A program made the position numbers and the translations under genes. Below the pieces are notes generated by a model. It made no database searches, was not told the origin of the DNA, and saw only the letters and a list, made by a program, of their open reading frames with translations. From Voacanga thouarsii (taxonomy: Eukaryota; Streptophyta; Magnoliopsida; Gentianales; Apocynaceae), in the NCBI GenBank assembly GCA_026120185.1, contig JANUWF010002342.1:7115501-7179500 (forward strand): a stretch of DNA of 64,000 nucleotides, written 5' to 3'. Shown piece after piece: positions 23,949 to 35,712 of this stretch (positions are counted from its first letter, which is position 1; each line of letters opens with the position of its first letter).

Positions 23949-26197
23949 TGTAACACCCCACTACCTAGGCCCGACGGGGCCGGGGATGTCATCCCGTCCA
24001 AAGGACAAGGGGTCTTTATAACTAGGTCACACAAAAGAAAATAAAAGTAATACTTTAAAATTGAACTTATTACAACCCAAAAATACATGAACAAACCCAG
24101 AATAAATTGTTCACTACCATCTCTCAAAACAACACATAAGAAAAATAACATAAAGTCTTCAAAGCATAGGCAACAAATCTAGCTATTCATCTCCACAGCA
24201 GGATTGACCTGAAAACATGGCATAAAAGGTGATGAGATAAAAATCTCAGTAAGTCCGTATGTGCTTTGAGTGTTCAGTGAAAACAGTTCGTGGATGCAAA
24301 ATGTGAAAACTTTGTAAGAGAAATATTGGCAAGCAATAAATATTAGTAAAAAACAAGAGTGGTGTTTTCGGCTTTTCCAGCCATACATAATTTATAAGAT
24401 CAACCACTCAAACGAAAGGATTATGGGTTACCACACGTTGAGCCCCATAACCGGATGGTCAGTATGCCACACATTATGCATACTGCTGGTCAGAATGCCG
24501 ACACTTTGTGCAGACTGACAAAAGGTAGGTGATCGGCCTACCGGGCAAGATACGCCTCCTTCTCTATATCCAAACAACAACCGGGTGTCCATTCCGGCAA
24601 AACATAGTCACTTGACTGAAATAAAAACTGCTAGCTTGGACCGGCATGACTAAGTAGTACTGACGTTTTTCTAAGTTGAGTTTTATCTTCTGGAGGTGGC
24701 CTCCTGCCAGAAGACTCACTCTTGCTCTTCAAAACTAGTACTACTAGTCTACCCTTATTGAGTACTCAACGATAATTGTCCCACTTGAGAGAAAACTGAT
24801 AAAATATAGCTTTGCTTGAAAATGGCAATCAAGGGTTTCTAAAGTCCATGCCAAAATCAGTTTTAGAAATAGTTCAGTGTTTGAGTAAAACTGCTTTGAA
24901 AATTTTCAAATAATTGGTTTGACTAAATCAAGAAAAGAAACAGTCCTTAATTGCCTTTACCAAATCAGTATTCACATACTTCGTGTTTAGCTTGCCATGG
25001 TAACCTTTTACAATAAACAAGTTTTATGCAGGAGCTTACCTGATCCTTTACTTGCTCAAATTTAAAAGTCTTCCAAGGCTGACCTAACCCCGCCTGGGGT
25101 AAACACAAGACATAAGGTTACACTCAAGCTATATTCACTTACACAAATAATCATAGTTCAACTTATTACAATCATGACCCTAATGTTCTAAGCTTTAAGG
25201 CTAGGTGATAAAGAATTTTATAAAATAAGTCTAGTTTGATAAGTTAAAATAACTAGGGGTTCTAAAATAATTGCTAATAAATTATAGACTCAAATAATAA
25301 TTCTTGAGTGTTATTAATAATAAATAAACTTAGGTTTGAATTTTAAATAATATTAAGTCCTAAATAATTTTAATAAATGATAATTTAAAAATAGCTTTAT
25401 TATAAATAAATAATAAATTAAATAATTTTTAATTAATTAATTTTTTTAATAGATAATAATTATTTAGTAATAAATAAAATTAGTGATAAATGAATTTTAT
25501 TAAATTTTTGTTTAATAAAAATATTAATAGTCTAATTAAATATTCCAATCCAAATCCCCTAGTGTTTCGAATTTTGAAGGAAACTATAGTAGTAATTCTA
25601 ATTTTTTTTGTAATAAATTTGTTAATGAATATAACCTAGAATTAATAAGAAAATAATCTCTTACCATGATTTTCCTAGTGCTAGAACAGATTCATGATCA
25701 CATTCTCCATCATCAAACAATAAATCAATCCATTCATGAACATACACTTGAACTATCGCATACCATCATATGGCCAAAATCCTACTAAGCATAATTATCA
25801 ATCATGGCTTCCATGGAGAATAAGAACATAAAAGCCTAATCACCTTTGGTGTCATGATATCTAATCATGCTTCAAACATCCATAAAATTCATTGAGCATG
25901 AAGAACACAAATTGATTCAAAAGGAAAACACATACATCCTAGTCATATACATCAATCATCATGTCCCAACCCCAATCCCTTTATCCACATGCATATACTC
26001 AATCTCCCAATCATATTCTATGTCCCTATCAACACCTAAGAGACATGATTTCAGAATTTAATAGGAGAGATTTACGAATGAATACTTGATTGTCGAGTAC
26101 TTTGATGAAGATAAAAGAAGGTCCACGCGCGATGGAGTGTCTTGAATGGTCCAACAAAACAAACGATCATGGTTGATGTTTGATCAACCATTTCAGT

Positions 26198-26198
<1 letters not shown>

Positions 26199-26259
<61 letters not shown>
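26199..26259. repeat. (AG)n microsatellite
   Basis: About 30 uninterrupted AG units inside the solo LTR. Confidence 0.97.
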
Positions 26260-26260
<1 letters not shown>

Positions 26261-27850
26261 GTTAGAATGATATATTCGAATGGAAGAAGGTGAACAAGAA
26301 GGTTGTTCATGACTCATCTTGTTGATGTTCTTGAGGTCTTCAAGAAAAGCTGATTTTTTATCCGGTTGAAAATTCTTGATTGCGAGATTTCGTGTTATAA
26401 ATGGCAGAAATGAAGTCTAGGGATTAAGTAGAGATGATCTGGAGTTTTTGAGAGTGATTGGAGGGGTTTGGATTTGGTTTAGGCTCAAAGAAGTTTAGTG
26501 TGTGTTCTTGGTGTTTGTAGGTGAAAATGGAGAGAAATTAGAAGAAGTGCTGCTGGAATTTGGTAGAGGGCTGGCCGAATGGTAGAGTATGATTGAGGGT
26601 TTCGGTTTTCAGCAAGAAAGAGTAAGGGTGATCAGATTTTATTTGAATTTTAAATGGAGAAAATAGTGGAGATGTTTAAGGTAGGTGGTTAGCAATGGTG
26701 TTTGATCAAGAGTGGTCTCTATGGTCTTTAATTAATGCTGTCGGCTAGAACAAGACTGTTTTACTGAAATGATTGAAGGCTAAATGTTGCTCAAGCTGGC
26801 CGAAATTCAGTCCATAAAGGCAGAGAAAATTCTGGTTGTTTCAGCTTAATGCAAGAGTGATTTATGGGAGTGAAATGCTGGAATTTTTTTTTGAAGTTCA
26901 AATGGTGTTTGAATGGAGTGATCTTAGGAGTGTTTTGTGGAGCAGCTATGGAGTCCTTAAGCTTCAAGGTAAGTGTGGGTTTAATGGTGTTCAGTATATG
27001 GCTGAATAAGGCTCAATTCTACATAGATTGAAGGTGGCTTTCGGTCCTAGGCTAGAAAGGAACATGGCTGGAAAAAATTCTGTTCAAGTGTTCATGGCTT
27101 TTCCGAAATTGCAGATTTTTGGTGCAGGATTTTCGCACCTTCTTGGCTCGGTTTTTCAGTGGTTCTTCAGGGTTTTTTGAGGGTCTTCCAATGGTGGTTT
27201 TTCAGCCTCATTTCTGGACAAATGCAGAGAAGTTTGCTGGCTTGAAGATGAACTAAAAACAGCTTCATTTCCTTGAGGAAAAGCTGCGAATTGCCCAGAA
27301 AAATTTCTGGTTTAGTGCTGTTTTGTGCAGTCCGAAAATTGCACAATTTTTCCAGCTTCCAGGCCACTTGAAATGATCATTTTCTTGGCAGCAAATGAAT
27401 GGATTTATGGCTTGAATTCTCGAAGGAAAGGGCTGACAACAAATTTCCAGATTTCCCTACCATTAAAACATGAACATCTTGAAGATGGATTTGAAGGTCT
27501 TTCCATGGTGATTGATTTTCTCTTGGAACCTTCCTATTTCTCCTCCTAATTTTCGGTCAACCTCCCTTCCCCAAAGTTGATTTTCGAAATTCAAGGGAAA
27601 GAATTTATCACAGAAATTTTTTTGGAATTCAAAGAAAAAGAATTAAGGGATTTTAGTTTATTTGAATTATGAAAATGCTAGGGCAAAGCTAGAGGTAATA
27701 AGTTGGACAAGAATTCTTCTAGAATTCTTTTAGGACATGAGGATAAGATTAGGACATTCTCTTCATGTCTCCCCTAAGACAACATTCCTATTTCCATGAA
27801 ATGCAAGAAAACAAAAATTCAAACTTAGTTAAGATAATCATGACAAAAGC

Positions 27851-27921
27851 TTAAATGATGGGATTTGAACTCATGACCTTAGAGATTAATTCCAAATCTC
27901 TAACCACTTAACCATACTAAC
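27851..27921 (-). other. tRNA-like segment with Pol III A and B boxes
   Basis: On the minus strand, TGGTTAAGTGG (27914-27904) fits the A-box consensus TRGYNNARNNG. AGTTCAAATCC (27871-27861) contains GTTCAAATC, which fits the B-box GWTCRANNC. Between them AGAGATT and AATCTCT can form a perfect stem. The stem has seven pairs and the base before the possible anticodon is not T, so it is not a proper tRNA gene. It may be a tRNA-derived piece carried in the LTR. Confidence 0.5.
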
Positions 27922-28741
27922 TTTTGTTGTTATTTTCTCACCCACATTTCCTTCCTATTTAATCCTCAAGCTTTCCTCCTATTTTTACCTCAAGCAAAAT
28001 TACTATTTTACCCTTCCTACTCGATAAACATAACTAAGCATTTTAACCTATAATCCACAACTCTAAAGCACATAGAATCATTTAAAACATATATATTCAT
28101 GTAAAATAATATGATATGTATCCCGAACCCCTTACTCTAGGGTTGGCTTTAGGTGGGGTTTCACATTTGAACTTATGAATAGAAGGTTATGAATTTTCTA
28201 CCAAAACTGCCAAACCTGGAAAACAGAAATTCTGATTTGCATTTCTTTAATGTAATAGGCTTCAGAATGGTAGTTTGTTATCCCCTTGCTATACATTAAG
28301 GTTCCTAAACCTTCCTCAATGTGTTAGGGATCTGAGAATGGATTTGAAGTGATTTTGGAGTAGAGTAAATCAGCATGCACTTAGCTTTTTCAGTATTTTC
28401 TTCATTCTATTTTCAGCTTTATCATTTTATATTATATGGAGTTTATGTACTTTGTTCTTGCCCTTCCTTTTATTGCTTTTTCTTCGCACTAAAACACATA
28501 AAATGAACTGAAAAATCACACCAAAATACTCTCAAATAGTCTAGTTAACATCCTACAGAAACAGCACACAAACATAATTTTTCTCAAAGTCTCCATCATG
28601 AATTCATTTAGCTTCAGCCATCAAAACTTAATTCAAAATGTTCCTCACCATGCATAGATCAACTTCACAATGAAAAGAACATATGAAAATACACTAGGTA
28701 AGAAACAATAAGAATTTCTTGGCATTAAGCCACCTCAATTA

Positions 28742-28868
28742 AAAAAAAAATGACAGAGTTTCCCTTATAACTTGAACATTTTTCAGGTACAAAACCACCT
28801 CAATTCACCCAACATTCATTATAAAAAACTCATAAAACACAAATAACATCAAAATATTTAATCAACAA
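28742..28868. repeat. 126-bp direct repeat, copy 2
   Basis: Partner of 15482-15607, same orientation. Confidence 0.85.
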
Positions 28869-28882
28869 CACTAAATTTGAGG

Positions 28883-28956
28883 GTAATCACCCATTACCCA
28901 TAGGGAGTGATCACCCATCACTCACGGGAAATGATCACTCATCACTCACGGGATTC
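28883..28956. repeat. Short tandem repeat, three units of about 24 bp
   Basis: Two clear units (28909-28932 and 28933-28956) share GATCACYCATCACTCACGGG; a third, more diverged unit precedes them at 28883-28908. Confidence 0.85.
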
Positions 28957-30786
28957 TAAAGATGCCTACTAAGTGTTTTCTTACCTAAGAAGAGCTCGTT
29001 TGTCCAGGCAAATCGATGAATAACTGTATGTCTAACCTGTGTGTAACAATAACATAAATTTACTGTAGAACAAATTATAAGTGTAACTTAGTCTTGGCAT
29101 CAGATGGAACGAAATCTTAATCAGTTAAGTAAACAGAATGAGATTAAGAGGCATTATCCATCGTGAACTTTTGAGTTCAAAACGGCCAAAGGAGGCTAAA
29201 ACAAAGGATTAGAGACAAAGTTATACCTTTACACGTAGAAAATTAATAAAGTTGTAAATAAATAATCCATCAAGTCTCAGTTACAAATGATGTTTTGTTT
29301 TTCCTTAATTCTATCATTTTTATCTATTTCCTAGCTATATCATAGCTTATGAATACATTCCTCAAAAGTTCACTCTTATGCCTACTTATTTATGCCTTCA
29401 TGAAATAAATACATTATTCCTAATAAAAACTAAAGAATATGAACATGATAGAGATCATATCCTTTCCCTTCAACAATGGAAAACAAACTCAACATTTATT
29501 AAATCAAGAAGACTTTAGAAAAACTCCCATATTAGTTCAAATTAATCAAGAAGGCTTTAGCTAATGTGACATTTTCTTTTAGCCTAAATGACATAAATGC
29601 CCAAAAAATTATACTCAGACATATATATCCCTAGAGAAGAGAAATTTTCTCATGCATGAGCTAAAGATTGGCATCCATGCTTTCTGAAAACTTCATCAAC
29701 GGCTTCACGGCTAATATAACAAAAATGAACAACTAATTTGAAAGTTTGGCACTTTTGACAGATGTTTGATAATGTAATTTGTTCTTATTAATTTATGTCA
29801 GCATCACCACAAGTTTCAGAAGCAAATAATAAACTAAATTCTTCAATATTCCAAGCTTTCCCACTTATCCTAGTTTTTCAGGTTCTTAGCCCAATTAAGT
29901 TCCAAAAGTTCATCTGAAAGACCTTAGGCTACCAAAGCCAACAATTTTTAATGGGTGATACAGCTATAAAAATTACTGCTTCTCATTTATCGACTGAAAC
30001 AGAGTTTAGAAACGCTTTGTCGAACAATTCAGTTGACATCAAAGAGACTAACATAAGTTTCAAGGTCCGCAAAATTAAATGACATGAGCTTCAATTCAAC
30101 ATTCAACAAGAAGAATTGTGCAAAACAAAGAGGAATTAACTCAATAGAGGAAAAGAAACAGGGAAAGAACAGAACTTCTTGCAAATTAACAAAAGCCCAT
30201 CATCAAGAAACTAAATTTTACCAGCTAAGAACAACAATCTAATAATACCATGGCTTCAAACAATCAACCAAGTCAGAAACCAAACCTTTTTAATTAGTAT
30301 ATGTCCTCAAATTCTACAAAATTCTAATCTTGAATAAACCCAACACAGACATTCTTTATCTCATTGAAGTATGAAGCTTACTGCTATAACATATGAGGTC
30401 TCTCTTAGTTGTTATAAGTATGGCTTTAGTAGTGAGGTGAAAAAAAAAAAAAAAAGAGGGAAACGAAAGGTAGGGCTTTAAATCCTTATCTCATCGCCAT
30501 CACCTTCATACTAGACACTCCACCCTGCACTCCGTTAAACCACAGACTTTTCCCATTCTTTTTCCCCCAAGTAAACTGTTATTTGTTGCATTTAAATCCT
30601 TACTCATTATGAAGTATTACTAGAGATTAAAACAGGGAAAGCAGACTAGAGGAGTGCACTTCAAAATCCATGGAAATTACAGTAGATAACATAAATTGCG
30701 GTCCAATGCAACTCAGTAGCACAAATTCCATATGAATCCAGTAAAAGTTGATGGATACCTTGATCAATTGCGGTCCAGTCTGGTGC

Positions 30787-31074
30787 CTAACCTCCGGCGA
30801 TAGCGGTTGAGGTCGAGATGCAGCGGCGTCGGCGGCAGTCGTCCACAGCTTGATGAAGGTCGCCGGTGGTTCGATGGTGAGAGGGAATTGCAACTTTGAT
30901 CAGATGGTCTTTCGGTGGTAGTTCAAGCAATAAGGAGGTAAGGTCGCCAGTGGGGTTGGAAGGGATTTGAGAGGGATTAGTTGGAGAAGATAGAGAAAAT
31001 GGGAAAGAACACAACGAAAGGGAAGATAGAAAAGGGATGTTATAGTCGTTGGGCTTTGCGAGAGATTTTTCCAT
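30787..31074 (-). CDS. Possible first exon or leader ORF of the CACTA element
   Basis: A 95-codon open frame on the minus strand (MEKSLAKPNDYN start, Ser/Pro-rich middle, HHRTTGDLHQ, Arg-rich end). It begins just inside the right subterminal repeats and is more GC-rich than its surroundings (30780-30880). Its position and orientation suit the first exon of the element's transcript, with transposase genes far downstream on the same strand. No conserved domain is recognised, so it may be only leader sequence. Confidence 0.25.
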   Translation of the reverse strand: MEKSLAKPNDYNIPFLSSLSLCSFPFSLSSPTNPSQIPSNPTGDLTSLLLELPPKDHLIKVAIPSHHRTTGDLHQAVDDCRRRRCISTSTAIAGG

Positions 31075-31310
31075 CGCTAATCCCTCTCTATTAGCGAGGG
31101 ATTTGCGACAGCCACTAGAAATAAAATAAATATAATCCCTCTCTAATCACTCGCAAATTAGCATGTGATTAGCGGGGGAAGTATTCCGCTCAAAATTTTT
31201 GCGTTGCTTTAAAGTTATAAGTTTTGAATCCCTCACTGCTATTATCCATCACTATTTAGAGACAGATTAGCGAAGGATATAACATTTTCCTCACTTTTTT
31301 TAATATTCTA
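31060..31310. repeat. Right subterminal repeats of the CACTA element, inner block
   Basis: Repeated TTAGCGAGGGATTTGCGAC and CCCTCTCTAATCACTCGC-type motifs like those at the left end. Confidence 0.8.
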
Positions 31311-31643
31311 TTGGGAAAACATATTTATTTCTATCAACACTTAGCTATTTCCTAGTTAGCTATAGATTAAAAGCATGAAATATTTCGCCAGTGAACAATT
31401 CTAAATTATCATCGTGGTGTTTGTTTATGTTTAATTAACATCGATCCTGTTATGCTTACTAATGTATAAAAAGTTTAATTAGTATTGATGTTTTTTCATA
31501 TCCCAAAATTGTATTTATTATGCTAATCAAATGTAATAAAATGTAATATATAAAACTTCGAGTGCAGACGTAAACTCTCATAGTAATTAAATGTGTGTTC
31601 ATATTTGCATAATTATACATCGACGACCATATGATCGATGCAT

Positions 31644-31696
<53 letters not shown>

Positions 31697-31970
31697 TAGA
31701 GAGAGTATAAATGCATATAAAATGATAAATGAATTTTATATATACAACACATGACGAACCTGTACAGAGGTATAATGTAAACATATCATTTAAATATAAT
31801 CTATACTTCATAACTTGCCGATGGTAATTACATATATATTGAATGTAAATACATTGGTTATTATTCAACAAATAATAAAGAATTACGTATTCATAAGGAT
31901 ATAACATAAAAAAATTTACCACACACAAAAGTATCGTAAGAAAAAAAATTTGAGAATTCACAAAATAGGG
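31311..31970. other. AT-rich block interrupting the subterminal repeats
   Basis: About 660 bp without the subterminal motifs, containing an (AT)n(GA)n run at 31647-31705. It could be a small insertion, but I found no clear inverted repeats or target duplication. Confidence 0.4.
31647..31705. repeat. Compound (AT)n(GA)n microsatellite
   Basis: About 15 AT units followed directly by about 14 GA units with one interruption. Confidence 0.95.
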
Positions 31971-32421
31971 AATCCCTCGCAAATCTCTTAGGAATTAGTG
32001 AGGGATTAGTGAAGGAAACTATCAGCAATGGATTAGTGAGTGATTTTTAAGATCCCTCGCCAATAAAACTCCAATCCATCGCAAATCCAGCAATGAATTG
32101 CGACGGATATTTCAGTCGCTATTTTCTTGCAAATTAGAGTGGGATTAGCTTGGGTACAGTCGCAAATCCGAAGTTAAAAATTTACAATGAATATTAAGTA
32201 AAAATAAAATATCCGTCACTAATTTGTATCGAATTAATGATGGATTAGAATGGGATTTCTTCATCCACCGCTAATTTGAAAGGGTTTTTTGTTAACATTG
32301 ATCTGTTGCTAATCAACTAGGGATTAGCGACAGAAAGTCAATTTGTCATTTGTCCCTCGCTAATCCCTCGCAGATTTAGTGAGGGATTATTCCCTCGCTA
32401 ATTCTCTGTTTTGTTGTAGTG
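31971..32421. repeat. Right subterminal repeats of the CACTA element, outer block
   Basis: Dense direct and inverted copies of AATCCCTCGCAAATC and TTAGTGAGGGATTAG-type motifs running to the terminal CTCTGTTTTGTTGTAGTG. Confidence 0.88.
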
Positions 32422-33053
32422 ATATTGGATGGTAAAATTGTCCACCTAACGTATTTCAATATAGCCCTCTTAGGATACACCTAACTCTGGAAAGTATTCT
32501 TCCATCAAGGAAACTAGGCCATCAATTTCACCCAAGAAAAATGAGAAAAAGATGACTTCTACATTACTCTCGCTTGTTTGATTTGAACTCTCTGTTATGA
32601 ACCTGAGAAAAACACTAAGGTCCTTTGGCATCCTGCAGGCAACAAATTTCCACCTGTGGATGAGTTCCACAGTATTTTGATTAAGAGTCCTTGTTATAGT
32701 AGATGTTGTGATATTAGGACGGATCTCAAGTAAGTTTGCTTTACATGACAACATAACTCCAAAGCTTGCACCGGTTCCGCCTCTAATGGCCGAAAAGAAA
32801 TCCTCAGCTATGGATTTTCGATTTAGAACTCTTCCATTAGCATCAATCACTTGAGCATCAATGACATGGTCAGTGGCAACACCATATTTCCTAGAAAAAA
32901 TACCATACCCTCCTCCACTTTTGTGTCATCCAACACCCATAGCTGGGGAAGAGCCTGCAGAAAGGTAAAAGGAGTCGTTGATTTAGTTAATGGTGTAGTA
33001 GAATTCCCCAAGGGTCACTCCAACTCCAACCCATGCAGTTTGACTTTGAGCAA
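32422..33053 (-). pseudogene. BBE-like oxidase pseudogene, middle part
   Basis: Continues the pseudogene broken by the CACTA element. It is collinear with residues of roughly 132 to 344 of the intact protein, including VIDANGR, NRKSIAEDFFSAIRGGTGASFG and EYFPELGVS. Breaks: TAA at 32470-32472 right after ELGVS, a TAG about eight codons further on, and a TGA in the glycine-rich FAD motif (VGVGG reads VGV-G-stop). The cysteine that should bind FAD covalently is Ser (AGSCPT reads AGSSPA). Similarity ends abruptly at 33053, so the first ~131 codons, including the signal peptide and the FAD-linked His, are missing. Confidence 0.93.
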
Positions 33054-35712
33054 TTTCTGCAACTAAACTTGCATTTTTTGTTTTTCTAAAAGATGATGGG
33101 CAAAGTCTATTACCTTAGCATTTGTATGGGTCTTTGCAGAAACCTTATGAAGATTAAGAAATGTAGATTTGAAGTTATTTTTAGAGATTTTAACATAAAA
33201 TGCTAATTCAATTCATAAAGACATCCTATGGCATTGTGAAATATGCTACAGAGAATAATATTGTTATGCAAGATAAGGTAGTGCTCACATTTTTTAAATC
33301 CTCAATTTTAAATACCTAAATTGTAAAAAATAGCCAAGTTTGAATACAAATATTCAAATAATTTGAATATAAAAATTATAAAAAGTTATATTTGTAATGC
33401 AATTGATATATGTCTCCATCTTAAAACAAGATGTTAACTAGTGTTATTTTTATTTTTATCTCATTTCTTAGCTAGGGTGAATAATTTTGTCCTTCTCTTT
33501 TTTAAATTATAAATATAAAAAGCACTTCTCTGTCTTTCAAATATTAGTTACACCACAAATATTAATTTATAATAATTTGTCAAATTCAATACATAAAATA
33601 GCATAAACAATTTATACTTCAACTAACCCTGAAAAAAAATAATTAATAATAGTGGTTTCGTTCCCTAGAATTATGACAATCTATGATGGGAGATGTTCCT
33701 TTACTTTTCCTTCTAATGATATATGTTTATCAATAATATTTTGCATGATGGATGAATATCATATGTTGTGATATTTTCTTAAGCACCTCATATAAACTTG
33801 TGAACCTTAATAAAAATTTTCAAATTGCATAGAGCTACATGATTCAAGTGATAGGAATGTCCCTCGTTGTGTAGTGAGAATTTGGTAAACGATATTTCTA
33901 TTTACTTGAGCTATTATCCCATTGTGATGATCTTGTTTTATTGAACTTGGTTAAACAGGAGGGGAAATGAGAGATATAGTTTCCCTTGAAATATATTTTA
34001 TTTTATGTTGTTTGGTACTCAAAACGAAGGAAAGCGAAAATGAGATGAAAATGCTAAAATAGTTATCTTTCATTTTTTTTTCCGTTAAAATGTAAGTTAT
34101 CTTAGGAACTTATGAAAGTGCTAGTGTTGTTATATTTTATCTTAACTAGATTTACTTTAAGTCGTCTTATAAATCAAATAAAAGATGGAGAGGAAAAGTA
34201 TAACGAAAGTTTAATAAATAGAGATTTTTTACTCTAGCTACCGTGATAGATTTTATGAAAGAGAATATAGTTTTTGTGAGAGAAGAATGGGGACAAGTTA
34301 GAGAAAGAGGAAAAGAGAGGAGAAAGACAATAAAGAATGAATTATACTATTTAGATTGTTGATAGATAAAATGAGATTGATAAAAATACTAATCTATATA
34401 TTTCTCCTCCTTTTGGCTTTATGTATGCATTACATGATAATCATACTTTAGTTAGTAAAAAAATTCGTTAAGAAGTAGATGAAAACTAAGTTGACTTTTT
34501 AATTAAACTCAATTCTTTCATTTCTCTCATGTTTCAATTCTTTGCCTTAAGATACCATGCAATTACAAGAACAATTTTTCGAGGTGTTGTTGGTGTTGTG
34601 CTTGTCTAGGAAGGTAAACAGGCTTCTACTTTCATGGGTAATGAGCGATTATCCTTAAGTTGGTTTTATGCTATATATCATTGCATGGTCTATTCTTGTT
34701 GTTTACATTCAACGACTGCGAAACCTTGAGGTGGCCTAGTGCTAGGAAAATAGTTAATTTATAGGGGAGACTCTATTAAATTTTTTTTTCAAAACATAAG
34801 TCTATTGGAGGAAATAAGGTAGTTTTACAAATGAATCTTTCTTTCTCTCAACATAAAAGAATAGGAGTCAAAATTTTAGAATCATCCTTTAAGAAGAGAC
34901 TTAAAATTTATTACTTGGTCCAAACCTATCATCATCCTACTGCTTCTCTTCCTAAATAATAAAGACCTATGGGATGAATTATGCACATAATAACAAAATC
35001 ATTATGTAGTAATTTTTGATGAAGTTAAAAGGCTACAATACCCCTTTACCAGATGAATCAAAGTTATTAATGTACGGTAATTTCTCTCCCCCCCCCCAAT
35101 TAATTAAGGAAATAATAGTAAATAATGTTAAGACTGGAAGCAATAGTATTAAACCCCTTTAGTTTCCTAAGCAAGCTAGTACTTTGGAGGAAAAAAATTT
35201 TAAAAGTGACCACTATTTAGGGATGGTGGTATTACTGGATACCATATCAGGATGAGAATGCAAATCAAGCTTAGAACTTCTTGCCTAGTAAGGAGCATTT
35301 TTTTTTATATCCAACTGCACTACTACTTTGCCACTACTAAATGCTCTTTTTGGTCTAATTTAACTTTCTTTATTTTGTACTTTATATATTCTCTTATTTC
35401 AAATTATTTTTCACTTGGAAAAATTAAGAAAGTATCTATTACATCTTCCATTAAATTTGTAGTTGAACATTCAAAAGTTTGCTTGGTAAGACATTAGTGA
35501 GAGTGGAAATCAAGTTCTCAATCTTCTCTCCTCTATAGATTCCTACCCAAATATGCTTCCAAATTTGCAAATACTAAACCTTCTTGTTCTTTTTTGTGTA
35601 AGATTCCTATCCTCAGTGTGATTTGTTTAGTGATAGCATTTGTTGGTTTGCATTATTTTTATGATATTTCATTAAATCGCAATAGAAAATATAGACGGAG
35701 GATCATGCTTGG
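33054..35712. other. AT-rich spacer, nothing recognised
   Basis: I found no protein domain, LTR boundary or RNA gene. There is a C-run at 35087-35096 and short open frames without family signatures (for example 35252-35497). The missing 5' third of the BBE-like pseudogene is not here. The left end of the second CACTA relic should lie in or near this stretch but I could not locate its CACTA terminus. Confidence 0.35.

Larger units (their letters stand above)
23949..28165 (+). mobile_element. 4.2-kb solo LTR with perfect TTTGA duplication
   Basis: Starts TGTAACACCCCACTACC and ends AGGTGGGGTTTCACA. TTTGA lies directly on both sides (23944-23948 and 28166-28170). The TGTAACACCCC start and great length are typical of large plant Ty3/gypsy LTRs (Tat/Retand-type or chromovirus), but without an internal region the lineage is uncertain. 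It holds an (AG)n run at 26199-26259 and a tRNA-like box at 27851-27921. No protein domain is recognisable. Strand is assigned from LTR start convention only. Confidence 0.85.
28171..30786. other. CACTA internal non-coding region
   Basis: AT-rich; the second copy of the 126-bp repeat and a short 24-bp tandem repeat lie here, plus an A-run at 30439-30455. No exon was recognised. It lies between the element's likely promoter end (right) and the transposase genes (left), so it may be leader or intron sequence. Confidence 0.45.
10657..32421 (-). mobile_element. CACTA (En/Spm) DNA transposon, 21.8 kb with nested insertions
   Basis: The left end reads CACTACCAGAAAACAGAG and the right end reads CTCTGTTTTGTTGTAGTG, imperfect terminal inverted repeats starting with the CACTA motif. 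Both ends are flanked by ATA, the 3-bp duplication typical of this superfamily. Inside each end lie many short subterminal repeats (variants of TTAGCGAGGGATTAGCGACGGA in both orientations) that bind the TNPA-like protein in known CACTA elements. The two element genes (TNP2-like and TNPA-like) lie near the left end and read on the minus strand. An Athila-like retroelement (15745-23576), its nested copia solo LTR, and a 4.2-kb solo LTR (23949-28165) were inserted later; without them the element would be about 9.7 kb. TNP2 lacks its catalytic core, so the element is non-autonomous. Confidence 0.95.

Noticed and set aside
26072..26317. 81-codon frame with a long Ser-Leu run
   Set aside because: Encoded by the (AG)n microsatellite.
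27851..27921. A true tRNA gene
   Set aside because: Pol III boxes fit, but the anticodon arm is seven pairs with the wrong loop and the acceptor stem does not pair.
28883..28956. Regular 24-bp repeats as a CRISPR-like array
   Set aside because: Tandem with no unique spacers, in a plant nuclear transposon.
31459..31982. Two overlapping minus-strand frames with Ile-Tyr and Ser-Leu runs
   Set aside because: Encoded by the (AT)n(GA)n microsatellite and AT-rich DNA.
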